Below are positions 10,301 through 25,300 of a DNA stretch of 64,000 nt, piece after piece. Location of the stretch: the NCBI RefSeq assembly GCF_035046485.1, contig NC_085136.1, positions 78,819,734 through 78,883,733 on the forward strand, in the 5' to 3' direction. A program made the translations under genes and the position numbers. This DNA comes from Aedes albopictus. Its lineage: Eukaryota; Arthropoda; Insecta; Diptera; Culicidae. Position 1 is the stretch's first letter. Every line of letters begins with the position of its first letter. A model generated the notes under the pieces. It did not search any database. It saw only the letters and a list, made by a program, of their open reading frames with translations, and was not told where the DNA came from.

Positions 10301-13300
10301 TGTACCTCTGTTGATACAGGACATAGTATCCATCTACATCCCTGCTGACACGAATCCCAAAGAAGTTGTTGACCTCACCAAGCGACGATAACTTCACTTT
10401 CTTCTTCAGCTGGCTATCGATTTGGTTTACCTCCTCCTCAACTTCACTTGCAACGATGATGTCGTCTACGTAGATATGCAGGTAGACCTGTCTTCCGGAA
10501 AGCGTTTTGGAGAACAAGCACGGATCGGCTCGCGACTGGTGGAATCCTATTATATTTCTCCGAGAATGGCACAAATCGTATCGTTCCACACCTTGGCACC
10601 TTGCTTCAGTCCGTACAAGCTTCGTTGAAGTCGACAGACTAACTTTTCTTCGCCGCGGCGCACAAATCCTTTCGGTTGCTGCATATACAGCTCCTCCTTC
10701 AACTGGCCATGCAAATAAGCACTCTTCACATCCAGATGGCGTACTTTCATCTTCTTCTTTCCGGCAACACTTAACAGGGTCCTCAGCGTTGTTTGTGCAG
10801 CGACGGGAGCGAAGACGCTGTCATAGTCCACACCGAACTGCTAGGAGAAACCTTGCGCAACTAGTCGAGCTTTGAATTTGCAAACGTTTCCGGCACTATC
10901 TTCTTTCTTCTTGAACACCCACTTGCTGCCAATAGCCTTCCGTCCAGCAGGTAGTTCAGCCAGAACCCACGTTCCATTCTCCATCAGCGAGTCATATTCT
11001 TCTTGCATTGCTGCTTGCCACAGATCACTCTCCGAACTCCGAACTGCTTCTTCGTACGACGACGGCTCCTCTTCAACGGTCATCGCCATATCCACTACAA
11101 AATCGTTGAATCGCCGTGGGCGAACTCCTCTGGTCGACCTCTTCTCTCTTCGCTGTGTTGTATTTTCTTCTGATGCTTAATCGTTCCAGCCGTAGAATTA
11201 CTCTTCTGACTCATCTTGTTCGTCGACGGTCGGCTGTTGTTGTTGCTTCAACGGCGAAACTTCTTGTTCCTGATCTCATTCTGATAGCTCCTCGTGGTGC
11301 CCAGTTGACTCATCCTGTCCGAAATTTTGCTGCTCAATGAATTGGACATCGCGACTGACAGTCACGGTATCGGTTTCCCGATCCAAGAACCGATAGGATT
11401 TCTGGTTTTCACGATAACCGACGAAGATCAATTTCACTGCCTTGGGATCGAACTTAGACCTTTTCACAGCGGAAATGTAGGAGTATGCCGGACTTCCAAA
11501 TATGCTGGAATGGTTTACAGCTGGAAAAGATGAAGCTTACCTTCTAAACAGGTTTCGCAGGAATTCCTGGAGAAATTCTTGAAGGAACTCATGGAGACAT
11601 TCCTGAAGGATTTCCTGGAAAAATCCTGAAGAAATGAATTCCTGAAGGAATTCCTGGAGAACTCCTAGCGGAATAACAAAGGGAACTCCTAGAAGAAACC
11701 CTGAATGCTCTCTAGAGAGAATCTCCGAAGGAACTTAACGAAATCTCTAAAGGAATCGCTAAAAAAAATGACGAGCACCTAGAGTAATCACTGATATAAT
11801 CCCTGAACGGACACTAGGGGAATCCATGGTGGAACTCCTAGACGAATCCCTTAATGAACTACAGGAGGGACGCCTATCAGAACTCAATCCCTGAAGGTTT
11901 TATTGGAGAGGTTCCTCAATTTTTTTCTGGAGCAATCCCAGAAAAAAATGAAGCAATACCTGAAGGAACTTCCAGAGAATTTCCAGGAACTTCTGAAGAA
12001 ATTTCTAGAGGAGTCTCTGGCAGGGGCCTACATCGTCGAAATCAAAATATGACACCGAAAGCGAGCACCCACACTGAGGCAAAAACACTTAGGATTTTCA
12101 TAAGTTGGAATTTATGAGTGGGTGATTTTTCTGTTTCATTACTCACTTATTTATTTTATAGCTGTTGTGGTTGCGTTTAATACCTACAACTTATGATTGC
12201 CATAAGCGGCATTGTTGTAAAAAAAAAACATATTTGAAAACCATGAAAATCGTTACAGTAAGGATATGAATTCAGGCCGAACATGTCTAAAGGTCCTATC
12301 TGCAGAAGAGAGGCTCTCTTTGGTTTCCCTCTCTTCTGTTATTATCTCAGCTGTTTATTTGTATTTTGATTGTCTCCTTGCATTGAACGATGGTCAAAAC
12401 AATCGTCCTTTGATTTGTACTGCAAAAATAGTTGAAAAGTGTACCATTACATTGCAATAATTGATAGAGAAAGTAAACGAAGAGTGCCTCTTAAATGCAG
12501 ATAGGACCTATTGAAATGTTTGGCCTGAATTAGCTGCTGCTTGGACAAGCACATATAACTCAAAGATCTGTTTTCGGAAATGAAGGACATAAAAAGTCAA
12601 ATTGCCTTCATTTTCTAACTTCAAGAATTCTCCGCCCAAATCAACAATAAATCTGGGATTACGTAAGTATCACGATCGGTCGTTCTTAATCGATATTAGT
12701 GACAAGAAGCAAATTAGACGGTCATTATTTGCCACTTATGCAAACTTAAATAAAAGAACAGTCGAACGCGTTCCTTGTCCTTTTATTTTAAATTATCGAT
12801 CAAGAAAAATCGATCATTTTACTTACTCGGTAATTCCAAGATGCAATGTCATGCCATGATTTAGAATATAATTAATTCATCCATAATCAATAAAATTGGA
12901 ACACGAATATTATATTACTTGCGCCATGAAATTCATAATGCACAATATCGATTTCCATAAGCATTGGTAGTTGAATTCAATAAGGAAAAACACACGATAA
13001 TCATAGTTTTTATCCGATGATATTCATAAGCGAAAACTTATGATTTTGTTAAGGGACTGGATATTGAATTTTTCCCTCTTAATCATAAGTGAAATTTATG
13101 GCTTTCAACAATAATCGTTATGTCGCCAAATCATAAGGGGTTCTTACGTTCTTCCTAAGTTTTTTTGCCTCAGTGATCAGCATAGAGGCTTGCATCAAAA
13201 ACATAACCTCATCGAATTCCCATACGATTTGTAAACATTGCCCTCAAATTTTTTTGAGGGCAAGGACGGCTTTATGGACCGACGCCGAAGGAAAGAAAGA

Positions 13301-16300
13301 GAAGGAGATAATGATGACGTCAGCGTGCAAGCGCTCATCGTAGGGACGCCGACGACGGGAACATTCACAACAACATCCAAGCGCATCGCTTCATCCGTTG
13401 TTCTTTCCGTTCTTTCCCCTTCCTTCGACGCAACGACTGGTGGTGGGTTATTTTCACACCGACTGGGTTTCAATCGAAATTTTCAAATTGCCTAAAATGC
13501 ATGTTTGCTTAATTTTTTTTTATGGGTAATAGACCAATTCAGTAAAATATGCATAGAATACATTTACATTACACAGACTAGCCGGCTGTTACACTCATTA
13601 ATTGAGTTATAACAGAGAAAATCATTCGATATTGAACGGCTGTGCGAGAGCATGTGAGTACGAAACAAACAGGCATCTGCGACGACGCAGCACCGTCGGT
13701 TCATCGGTGACGATGACAGTCGGATTGGGCGACGACGACGGCGTCTTGTTTCCATTGACGATTGAAAACATTGTTTACAAACTTCAGCTGAAAATTTCAA
13801 TTGAAATTGAAATTGTAGGGACCTGGTCTCTGGAGTAATTCCTCGAGGAATATTTAAAGAAATTCCTGAATGAACTCCTGAAGAAATCGCAGAAGAGTTT
13901 CCTAGAGGAATCCCTGAAGAAACTCATAGGGTATCGCGCCACTTGGGCGGTGGCTTCTATATTCGTCTGTTTTCCACTAAAACTCAGTCAATTTTGAACC
14001 AATTGACTTGAAATGTTGTACACGGGTAGATACTATACCTATCTCACCACATTCCAAAAGTTGTGTGAATTGGTTCAAATTTGACTGAGTTATGGTGGCA
14101 AACAGACGAATATAGAAGCCACCGCCCAAGTAGCGCGATTCCCTAGAAGAATCCTTTATGGAAACTCGGATTTCTAGAGGAATCCCTGAAAGACCTCCTG
14201 GAGAAACAACTAAGGGAACTGCTGGAAGAACTCTTGAAAAATCTCCTGGATGAGTCTCTTATAAAATTTCTGCAGGCATCACTGAAGGAATCGCCGAGAG
14301 AATCCCCAATTTGGTTTACTCACGTATACATAGGTGGGAACCGTTCTAAGCAATGGAAGGAGAATCTGCTCAACAGACATCAGAGGTGAAACATAAAATG
14401 CTCGATTAGTGGGTAGCTGAGATCAACTCCGACGTCAACGAAGGAGAAGGGACTACTTTCCTAACCCAATCCTAAACCGTTTCAGTCTTGCAGTTACAGA
14501 CTTCATGGCACGCTTTTTAAGAGGACACCAAATAAAGGTATCGGCGCATTTGTCAGCTTTTAAAGTGGCCTCAGCGCTCTCTATACCTACATCAACGGAA
14601 TGCGGGGCAGTGAACGGGAGGACAGCCTGCGGTAATATCCCATCACTCGATGGCTAATTCGAGTGAGACGTCACGCTCGGGGAAAGCTCGTGGCGTGAGG
14701 GATTCACGTCACCGAGAAATAACTTCTCCTGCTTGGTAACGATGTGATGGACACCTGCTGTTGTCACGTGTCAGGCTTTCCCAGTGCAGCAGTAGCACTC
14801 AACTCCGTCTTTCCCAAGGTTTCCGGCTATCAGGTTGGCTTGTACAGTACAACCAAAATGGTGTACGCAATGTACGATGCTAACGACCAGAAGGTCTGAT
14901 ATGTTCTTCAGTGAGAACGGGATTGGAATGACTTGACAAGACTTTTAGATTAGAACGTTTATTAACTTCAAGTGCGTAACAAGGAATGAACCATTTCCAT
15001 TTGTTGGCCGACTTTTATAGGCCACCGACCAAGCTGGTTGCTAAGGTTGCTATGGACTGATGTTGTATTGTTAGGGTAAATAATGAGTTGCTGTGATCTA
15101 ACGATTAATTGATGAGTTGCTGTAATCTAACCAGGTCGATCGCCTGGAGAAACCCAAGCACCCAATTAATCCCAATACACTGCCAACTCCACCAGTATGT
15201 CTAAAATGGGAGAGACGAACCAGCCAAGGGCTGAAAGTCTCTTTAATAAAGACAAATCAATCAATCAATCTAAAATGGTTGGCCTCAGTCAAAACACTGG
15301 CCTCATCCACATTGGCTTCTTCTTCTTCTTTATGGCTCGACGTCCCCACTGGGACTTGGCCTGCCTCGCTTCAACTTAGTGTTCTTTCAGCACTTCCACA
15401 GTTTTTAATTGAAGGACTTTCTTTGCCTGCCATTGCATGAATTTGTATATTGTGAGGCAAGTACAATGATACACTATATGCCCAGGGAGTCGAGAAAATT
15501 GTCCCGACCGGAACAGGAATCGAACCCGCCGTCTCCGGATTGGCGATCCATAGCCTTAACCACTAGGCTAACTGGAGACCCCACATCGGCTACGCCGGTT
15601 CGATAGAAAACGAGTTCTACCTCATCGCCGTCGACTCTTTCTCCAAATGGCCGGAGATCGTCCAAACGACCCGTATCACCTTAGCGGTGACAGTCGCCAC
15701 TGGCCATACTCTGTGGGTTGTTTGCTCGGCTGAGTATGCCCGCTACGCTGGTCAGCGACAACGGTAGCCAATTCGCCAGCGCTGAATTCGACGAGTTCTT
15801 CACTTCCAACATCTCACGGCACGCCATTTCATTCACAATCGAATCACAATCGAAAGTGAAACGATTCTGTGACACTTTTATGCGGGCCGTGATAACTTCC
15901 TTATGACGTACCGGAACATGTCCAATCAGGCTCTTCGAGATCAGAATTCGCAATCCGAGGTCAAGTTCGGGCGCAAAATCCGGACGTGCCTTGAGCTTCT
16001 GTGCCGATTCAGACACCGGTGCCAACTGCAAGCAACTGACACCCTTCCACAGAGACGCTCCCGTTTACGTTCGACTCCATGGTCGTAACGGTTGGAAGTG
16101 GGTTTCCGGTAAAATCATCGAGACGATTGGACACGTGATGAACAATGTGTGGCTCGAGAATTTCCGAAAGCTGCGCTCGCACATTAAGCGGCTCCGGAGT
16201 CGTCTGAACATCAACGCGACAGCGAAGCAATCCGCTAGATTGGTCATCTCTCGCCAGCATTCGCTGTCACTCGACATTCTTTTGGATGTCTGGAACATAC

Positions 16301-19300
16301 CAAGCCAAGTACACTGACGTTAGCCACATCTTAAAGGTCTGGCCCACTCTCTTATCTAACATTTCCTCTCTAGCAGATACCATGAAGGTTGGGCGGTTGC
16401 CTATGTTAAGTAATCCAAGATCTGTACTACTTAAGTATTCCATCAAACTGGAACCTCTCAAGTTAATGTCTGAGCTGCCCCAGATGATATGGTAAGCATT
16501 AGCATTACTGACAACATTTAGCGGAAGGCCTTTTGAAGTACAGTATGCGATGACATCATGCGGTAAATAAACCGAACAATAGACGTATTTCCTGTTGAGG
16601 TTTCCAACGGATACATCAATTGTGACAGCACATACATCTCTGGTAGTTAATTCAGAGACAAGTGTGCGTTGACAAACACACAGGCTCGAGGCATGACACG
16701 TGAGTTTGCAATTTCATTTTTACTGAAGGTAGCAAACACCGGGTTCACCAGGTTTCCTAGATATAAATTACCCTTACGAAAGTAGGGTTCTTGGACTAAA
16801 GCCACTTGGGCTGCACCATTTTGCATAAGTCTGCAAAGATTGATCGTTGCTGTTCTTTTATGCTGAAGATTTATCTGAGCTATCCTAACCGTAGCCACTA
16901 CCCAAACTAGGCAAGTTTAAACTCTTTACAATCACAGCACAACAAAGAACAACAGCAATAAAACCAGATCGGTATCGATTGGAAAACGCCAAAGGCGAGG
17001 TTACACAGAATAAACTGTGTAAATCGCATAATGCGAAACCATATATGTATGTGACAAATTAAACTAATAATAACATCTTCTTAATCCCGCCTTTATTTAA
17101 CCTCAAGTTTGAAACAGAAGAAGGGCAGCTGATTGTCTCGGAGAAACACAAGGTCCACTGCGCTATTGCTCCGGTTAGCAAAGTAAGGGCAAAATACTGT
17201 GGAGGGCGCTCTGGTACTCCACAGGCTCCGTTTGCGGTTAGGTTTTTATTATACCCCCTAACCATTCATTCTTAGGCACGGTAAGAATATAGCCGCATCA
17301 CACCATCAATTAGGGGTCACCTGTATAGTGGACTTTTACCACCGAAACAGGCGGTCCGTAGTGTTATTCTTTGCCAATTGAGACAACCACTATCGACACT
17401 ACACAACTATCTAGGCTGATCGAGAAAAGAAGTTAATATTAATGATTAACTTCATACGGGCTCAAACAGCCGGCAAAACAATGAAAGGAGGAAAGGCTGA
17501 TAAAATCCTATCAGAAACCCCTAAAGGGATCCTTTACGGAATCCTGAGAGAGATCTTTGAAAGAATTCCAGCAGTAATCCCTGAAGGAATGCTAACTGGA
17601 ATACCTTATAAAATTTTTTAAAGATTGAGAGGAGTATCGGCTGGAAGCTCGACAGGAATCCGTGAAATAATCACAAAAGAGATTACTGGAGAAATTTCGA
17701 GAGATCTAAAAAAAATCCGGGAGGAATCTCTGAAAACAAAAATCCAGGAAAATCTTTCAAGGAATACCAGTAGGAATTCCGGTACGTATACATAACAGAA
17801 TCTAACTAGAATTCTCTGAATATATCTTGGCAGAAAAAATATTATCCCTGTAAGAATAGCAGGGGAAATCCGTAAATAAATCCCAGCAGGGATCCCTGAA
17901 GGATGGAATGGTGGCTAGAATACCTGAAAAAATCCTTCCAGGATTTTCTAAAACAATCTTAACAGTAATCCCTAAAGTAATTCCTGAAGGAATCCCGTAA
18001 AGAATACCTGATAGAACCCTTATAAATATCACAGCAGGAATTCTCCGGCTGAAAGCTAAGCTGGAATCCCTGTAAGAATCATAGAAGAAATCCCAAAAGG
18101 AATTATTCTGCTATTATCAATGCAGAAGAAATCCCAAAAGGAATTATTGAAGAAATTCCTGAAAAAACTCGGGAACAAGTTTTGAAGGAATTACTTCAGC
18201 AGAATAATTTTCGCAGATATTTCAAAAGAAACTTTAAAAAAAATACATTGAAGAAATTTCGTAGCTTATGTATATTCTATCATAATATACAGCATATTTA
18301 CCCATAGTATACAGCATTCTTACCCGACACGTTCAAAGGCTTTAGGTCTATAATGCCCATAATGCTCAAAGTTCCACACTTCAAAACATCATTACACAAA
18401 GTGATCGTAAAGCTTAGCATGACAACACTTACCTTTTTCGGAGATCCTTGCGCACCGGCCGACCCGGGTGTCCGCGGGGACGTTTTGCCCGCACTGTTCT
18501 GCGACCGCATCGGCGACTCGCCGCGCGTCGGCGTCTGGCCCTGCTGCAACAGCTGCAACTGCCGGCTGAGGAATGCCTGCTCCTCCTCGGTCTGAACTTC
18601 AATCTCGCGATTGGACACAGTCTGAAAGAAGAAAAAGAAGAAAAGGATGACGATATGGGTTAAACAAAGTGAGAAAACGCGAGTCGTTTTACCTTTCTTG
18701 AAGGCGGTTGTGCAATAATATCATTGTAGTAATCATCCGGTTTACACGATTGCATGTTTTCGTACAATATGTTGATTTTCTTCATATTGTCCCAGCCAGC
18801 GGGTCTGAAAAAATACAAAATCTCAGCACATGATGTCGTCCAGAACACCACTGTAATCCACTCACATTAGAACGGCATCCTTCTCGACGATGAGCGCCGG
18901 TGTACGGAACGGCAACCCGTAGATTCGATGCGTTAGGTATTTGTAGAGCAGGTCGCAGTTTTTGTCCTCCTTCACGCTGGTGTAGAACAGTGACGCCCCG
19001 TACACCAGACAGAACCGACGGATCCACTGCTGCATGAAGTCAAAGTGCTCATCCCGGTAGTCGAGCTCCTTCTCCAGGGTGGTCATATAGTCGGTCTGGT
19101 GGGAGACAATAATGGAATAAGTTAGGTAGTGAACCAGAAGTAGTATTCATACAAAACAATCAGCATTGGATGCTGTTAGCTATCAATTGAAATGAATCAG
19201 AAAGAAAGCAAGAAGTAAGACACGTACTTTCGTTACAACAACTACTACATCTAAGCCCAAATTGGTCGTTAGTACACCTTCGGGGAGGGGAAGCGCGTCC

Positions 19301-22300
19301 AGGTCGTCGTCCACCGACGAGAGACGATTGGTTCGCTTGATGGGGGACCCAGGGTCCAGTTCGTCGATCGTGTCGCAATAGCTCTGCCACACCGTTACCA
19401 GCCTCTGGCGGCACTGTTGTCGTTCCTCTGAAGGGATTGAAAAAAAAAATCGTTTATAACTTCACATTGTTGAATGATAAGGGGAAAGATGGAGCAAAAG
19501 CAAAACAAAATGTGAAACCTTGGTAGACTCATGCAGAATTTCTCATCTTCTCATCTAACAGCAAAATTTTCGCATTTACAACAAATTTTCGCATTGTTAT
19601 AGTTTTTTTCAGTTACGCCCTATTCGCGAATTACTCCAGATATGTAATAGAAACGCAACTATAAAGATTAGGGAACTACTGATACCTAACGTTTTACGGA
19701 ACGTTTAATTCTTCTAAGGTTTCAACGAACATAACGACACTCACCCGGATCAATTTTCAGCCCCGCTATGTGATCGTCCAGCATCTTGATCCAGTGCTCG
19801 AGCTGGTCCACCCAGCTCCACGGTGTCGTCATCGATAGCGTCAGAATGACCAGTGTGTGTGCGTAGTTGGATTCGTTCAGTGCGTACTTGAGCAGGTTGG
19901 TGTGCCCGGGATCGCCATCCAGTATCCACACTCCGAGCCGGGTGACGTCTAAAATGGTGAGATTCGTTGTTACATTGGTATACATACAGCTGAGACAGGC
20001 AACGCTTGCCCACTGCTACTCACCATCTCGGTATTCGTCCCGAACGTCTATGTAGGCATACTCAAGGCCGGAACCCTTTTTGGGATCCTCCACGCCTTGC
20101 AGCTTTGCAATCAGTGTCGTTTTGCCGCTCGCATTGTCACCCAGCACGAGCACTGATTTATTTGAGGGAAGTTTGGTACTGCTCTGTGTTTGTACTTCGC
20201 TGAGAATCGCTGACCTGTAGAAGTAGAGAAATAGAACCATTCAAATATTTTGTGTACTTCGATAGTTTAGTGATACAGAGGTGTAGTAAGTAGCATTGAT
20301 CAAAACAACCAAGTTTGAGGAAAAAAATATGTTTTCGTCCAATTTTATTCATGTTAATAGTGTTACACGACAGGTGATTGCTAGAAATGATTCATCGTTT
20401 GTGAGTTTCTTATCAAATTTTGTAATTTATGATTATTGTTACGATCATTGTTTCTGAAGACAAAGTTATATCACTTAAGATTTTTGTAAAATCTTTCAAT
20501 TTATTAAGCTGAAGGTTTGTTGAAAATTCCGACAAAAATTACTGATATTGGTGAAGTATTGACGCTCGTTTTACACATCTCTATATAAGTAGTATTCAAC
20601 CATTTGGGGCCTGATTTTTATTAAATGACATCATGAAGAGGACTTGCCAAATTATAGTTATACAAATTGTTATTCAACCCAAGGCACAAGGTCAACAGTT
20701 GTAGTTTATACGAATTAGGCCGTTACAAATATTTATTTCACTTTTTGTCCCACCACTCTTTGGCTGGTCGAGGGGGGGGGGATAAAAATAATAAAGCATT
20801 TATTCTGAAAAATATTAAAAACTCATCGGATTTGTTAAAGAATTTTCAGCAAGACCCGATATTTTGATAAATCTAGACGAACATTTGAAAAGGGCCTAAC
20901 TGCTTTTTGTAAACAAACATGTTTCTGTCTCTGCAGGGCCCATCTGCATCCACCCACGCACATCACCACCCTTAACAGATAGCTTGAAGAACACTCTTTC
21001 TGATAAGGGTGTTGATGTGCGTGGGTGGATGCAGATAGACCCTACAGAGACAAAAACATGTTTGTTTACGCAAAGCAGATAGGCCCTTTTCAAATGTTCG
21101 TCTAGAAATATTTTTCATCTGCCCCCTCAAAATGCGGTGGTTTAGGGGGGGGGGGGGGGGGGTAGACAAAAAGTCAAAAATAAATTTGTATCAGCCTTAT
21201 AAAAAAAAAACAAAAAATAATAGAATAGCGATAAAATTGTCATTTATCATCCATGAAATAAACAAAAAAAAATCACAAACATTCAATTTATCTTAGCTTT
21301 CTGAAGAAGAACTCTGGTGGGACTAATGAATCTAGCAATTTCCACGATTTTCGTGACAAGCTATCGCATGTTGAATTTTACAGATGATATCGGAATTTCC
21401 GGATAATTCCCAAGACTCACACAGAGATTCTCGGTATTCCCGGAGAATTTTTGGAATTGTATTGTTAGGATTTTGAAGAACATTTTGGGCATAAAGAAGA
21501 GCGGGTTGAAACGTGCCGTTAAATCAAAATTCCATCATTTTGTTTTCAAAGGTTAATCACACAAGACACCGCAATCGAACACTTAGAATTTCCATGTGGA
21601 TCGACGTTCCGGTTATTTTAGTGAACCTTTATTCTGCAAGCACACGCTTGAGAACGTGGAGCTGAAACACATGAACACCAGTGCTTCGCTTTCATGGGTA
21701 AGCATAATCCATCAATATTGAAGGCAAATAATTGTGACTCCTTTTTTCAGTTTTTCTGTGGACAAAAATACTTTTTTTTGCAATAAAACGGTAACTGTAC
21801 TTGGTAATTAAAAAACGATTGGCAAAATGATAAATAAATGCAATAAAGAAAACAAATGTTTATCCTGCTTCCAATTCCAGCTGTCAAACTCAAAAATATT
21901 TTTTTTTGAATTCAAGTCATGATACGTATAGAAAAACTCATTATTCTTTACTGCTCATTTCTCACTGCTGCACGCTCTTCACTGTTTACTGTTGGTCATT
22001 CCTCATTGCTCACTTCTTACTGCTCAATTATTACTGCTTACTTTTCCTCTTTACTCACTTATCATTCTTTGTTGCTCACTCCTCATCCCGAAGTGGTCAA
22101 ATCTCATTCCTCACTCTTTACTACTCAATAATAGTAATCACTGCTAACTGCTCACTACTTGGTTCTCATTGCCACACATTTCTCACTATTTCACAGCCCT
22201 CACTCCACACTTTTCACCCCTCATTAATCCCAGCCAGGGATGGGATTATTCATTTGCAAAGGGTCACATTTACTTGCTACTATCTCAGTTCAGAAGCATG

Positions 22301-25300
22301 CTATCAAAAATCAATGTATGGATGAATTTAACGTTGTAGGGTCATCTAAAAGTTTGCCGAAAAACATTAGGGTCGCACACGCATACCGAAGTTGTCAGCG
22401 AGCTGTGAAGGCCACTCTCCACGCGGTGAATTACATTCAAGCCATGGCTCCTCACTTATACCACGCGACACCACTGCATTAAACGTAATAATAATCCATT
22501 CTTGAAGACCACAGGTTCAAAAATGTTTTTTTCGGGTTCTCACAAATAATTCCAAATGCGATCTCTCACAAATCCCCTTTTTTATATACAAACAAAAATT
22601 AAATATAGAAAAAAAAATGTGGAACTAGAAACACTTGGAGCCATTTCTGATAGTACACCAGGAAAAAATACAGTAAAGTATTCTTTTTGGCTTAATCAAT
22701 AAATAAAATATGATGGAATTTTCACCAAATCCTTCTTGTACCGTCTTTTCGATCCCTCTAAGCAGAATACCCTCTTCGAATGAGGGTAATCAGTATCGTG
22801 CCTTTTAATTCCGCCCTAATTGCTTATCCTTCGACAGATACGCATATTTCGACTACCACTTGTAATCTTCCTCAGTGTCAGTTATCCAGTGAATAATTGA
22901 CACTGGGGAAGATTACAAGTGGTAGTCGAAATACGCGTATCTGTCAAAGGATAAGCAATTAGGGCGGAATTAAAAGGTACGAAACTGATTACACTCATTC
23001 GAAGACCAAATCCTTGTTTAGAAAACAAGGTACTTTTGATGGATTTCATAGAGATTTGTGAGTTTTCAAAGCAATTTATGGAATGTATGATGCACAGGAA
23101 AACATTTTTATTAACTTTCAATTTTGGGCTTAAAAAAGCGCTATAGAGTAAATATTTAGCGAAGTTTGAAAAAAAGTATTTACTAGTTGTCGTGAAAAAA
23201 AAATCCATAATATGCCAATTTAGTTTCTGTTTGGTCATATTAACAGATTTTTTTGTTGTGGAAATTTTCAGGATTCTTTAAAAATTTCTGAGAATGCCCC
23301 TTGGAAATTCCGCATAAATAAACAACAAAATTCCAGACAGTTTTTAAGAAAATTCCAGATAGTTGTGTTTGGGAGTTCCAGAGAATTTTCCATGGAAATT
23401 TTGAAGCGTCCATTTGGAGATTATTTTTTTAAAATTAAGGGCTGAAAGTCTTTTTAATAAAGACGCATCAATCAATCAATCTTTTGAAATTACTGAAAAT
23501 ATTTCTTGGAAATTCTAGCAAACTTTGTTAAGAAATTTCGAGAGAATTTATCCAGGAAATATTGAAAAATAATTCTATAGATTATTCTAGAGATTATGTT
23601 CTAACTTTGATCACTTCATGACTTGATCGCAATTAACTATTGGTTATTTTTGTTAATCTAATAAATACTCACATGAGGAGGAAGTAACAAAAGTAATGAA
23701 AGAAACGATGGATAGAATCGCGTGTGCGATGAAAGAAATTGAATAGAAGTTGAAATTAACAGAAGATCATTATTGAACAACCTGCCTGGTTTTCAACTGC
23801 TTTGGACTAGTAGCACCTAGTAGTTTGATGATGACTACTAACTCTGTAAAGGCAGAAAGTTCGTGGTTGTGATCTGCTATATCTCAGAGAAACAGACGTT
23901 ACACTCTACACACTCCATCCTTTTTAACGATGGATTCAAATATTTGGTATTAGGTCAATTGGCCACTCGTGGCGCTCACGTCGTTTTTGCTCCTGTTTGA
24001 CGTTTACTCACTACCACCATTTAGTGATTGCTCGGTCAAGCACAATATGATTAGTATTGGACGATGACGTTTTCGCGACGATGTTTTTAACTAAAATTTG
24101 TTTTCGCGTCGGATGCTTCTATTACACCCAAATAATCTTATTCGAAACGAATAATAAATTTATCCTTGAACATTACAGATAATTTCCCCAAAAAATCTAG
24201 AAAACTTATCTGAAAAATTGTCTGGGCCGGACTCGGTCGGTGACAAAAAAAAATATCATATTAAATTGCGAAGAACATGAATGGGCATAAAAATCCTAAA
24301 CATCTTCTTCAATATAATTCACTATCACAGAGCATTCCATGGTTGACTGCCACATTTCTCAAGCATTCCAGGATTGTTCCAGGTGAAATGATATTTCACC
24401 TTATGATTCCACATTTTTTCCAGTGTTTTTAGGTTATTAGACACTGATTACTCAATGTAGCAGAAATGACAACAAATGTAAACCGGGAATGATGATCTCC
24501 TCTGACTGTGTTCATTCCCGGAATTCCTTCAAACATTCCCGTAGTTGTTTCTCCTGGGATTCCCTCAATAGTTCCTTCATAAATTCCTCTCCAAATTCCT
24601 CTTAGAATGTGTACTGGAATTCCTTTAGAAATTCTTGTGACTCCTCAAGAAGTTTATCTATGGATTCCACCTGCTGACTCCTCCAGAAATTCATTTTATG
24701 ATTAGTTTAGGAATTTCAGCAAATAATTATCCTGTGATCGCTGTAATTTCTTCAGGGATTTCACCTAGAATTCCTCCCAGAATATGTACTGCTGGGATTC
24801 CTCCAAAAAATATCTGACAGAATGCCCAAGAGTTTTGCTAAGAATCCGCACGCAGTTCCTAGTGGGACTCTTTCATTAACTCCTGGAGGACGCTTAAAAG
24901 CAATTATTGGATGCATCCAAGCTGGATATGCTTGAAAATCATGACATGCAATCATGCAATGCTTTCCGCAATTACTACAGATATTTCTCCTTGGATCCTT
25001 CCAGGATTCTGTCCTAGCATACCTCCAGAAAGCCATTTTTAAATTCCTGCAGGCCTGTTGGGATGTTTCCAAAATACTCTCCAACGAATCGTCCAAGAAT
25101 TTTTCTATGGATTGCTTCATGAAATCCTTTAGAAGGTCTCCGTCAGACTCATCCAGAAATGCCTGCTGCTGACGTATCCTAAAAATCCTCTAGAAATCAG
25201 TTTTGTGACTCCTCAAGGAATTTCTCCATAGACTCCTCCAAGAATACCTTTTGAAACTTCTCCAGAAACGCCTGCCGAAGTTCCTCCTAAAATGTCTTCA

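Noticed and set aside
20896..21093. 65-codon minus frames at 20896-21093 and 52077-52274 that resemble each other
   Set aside because: Both are hairpin MITE copies; the likeness is repeat homology.
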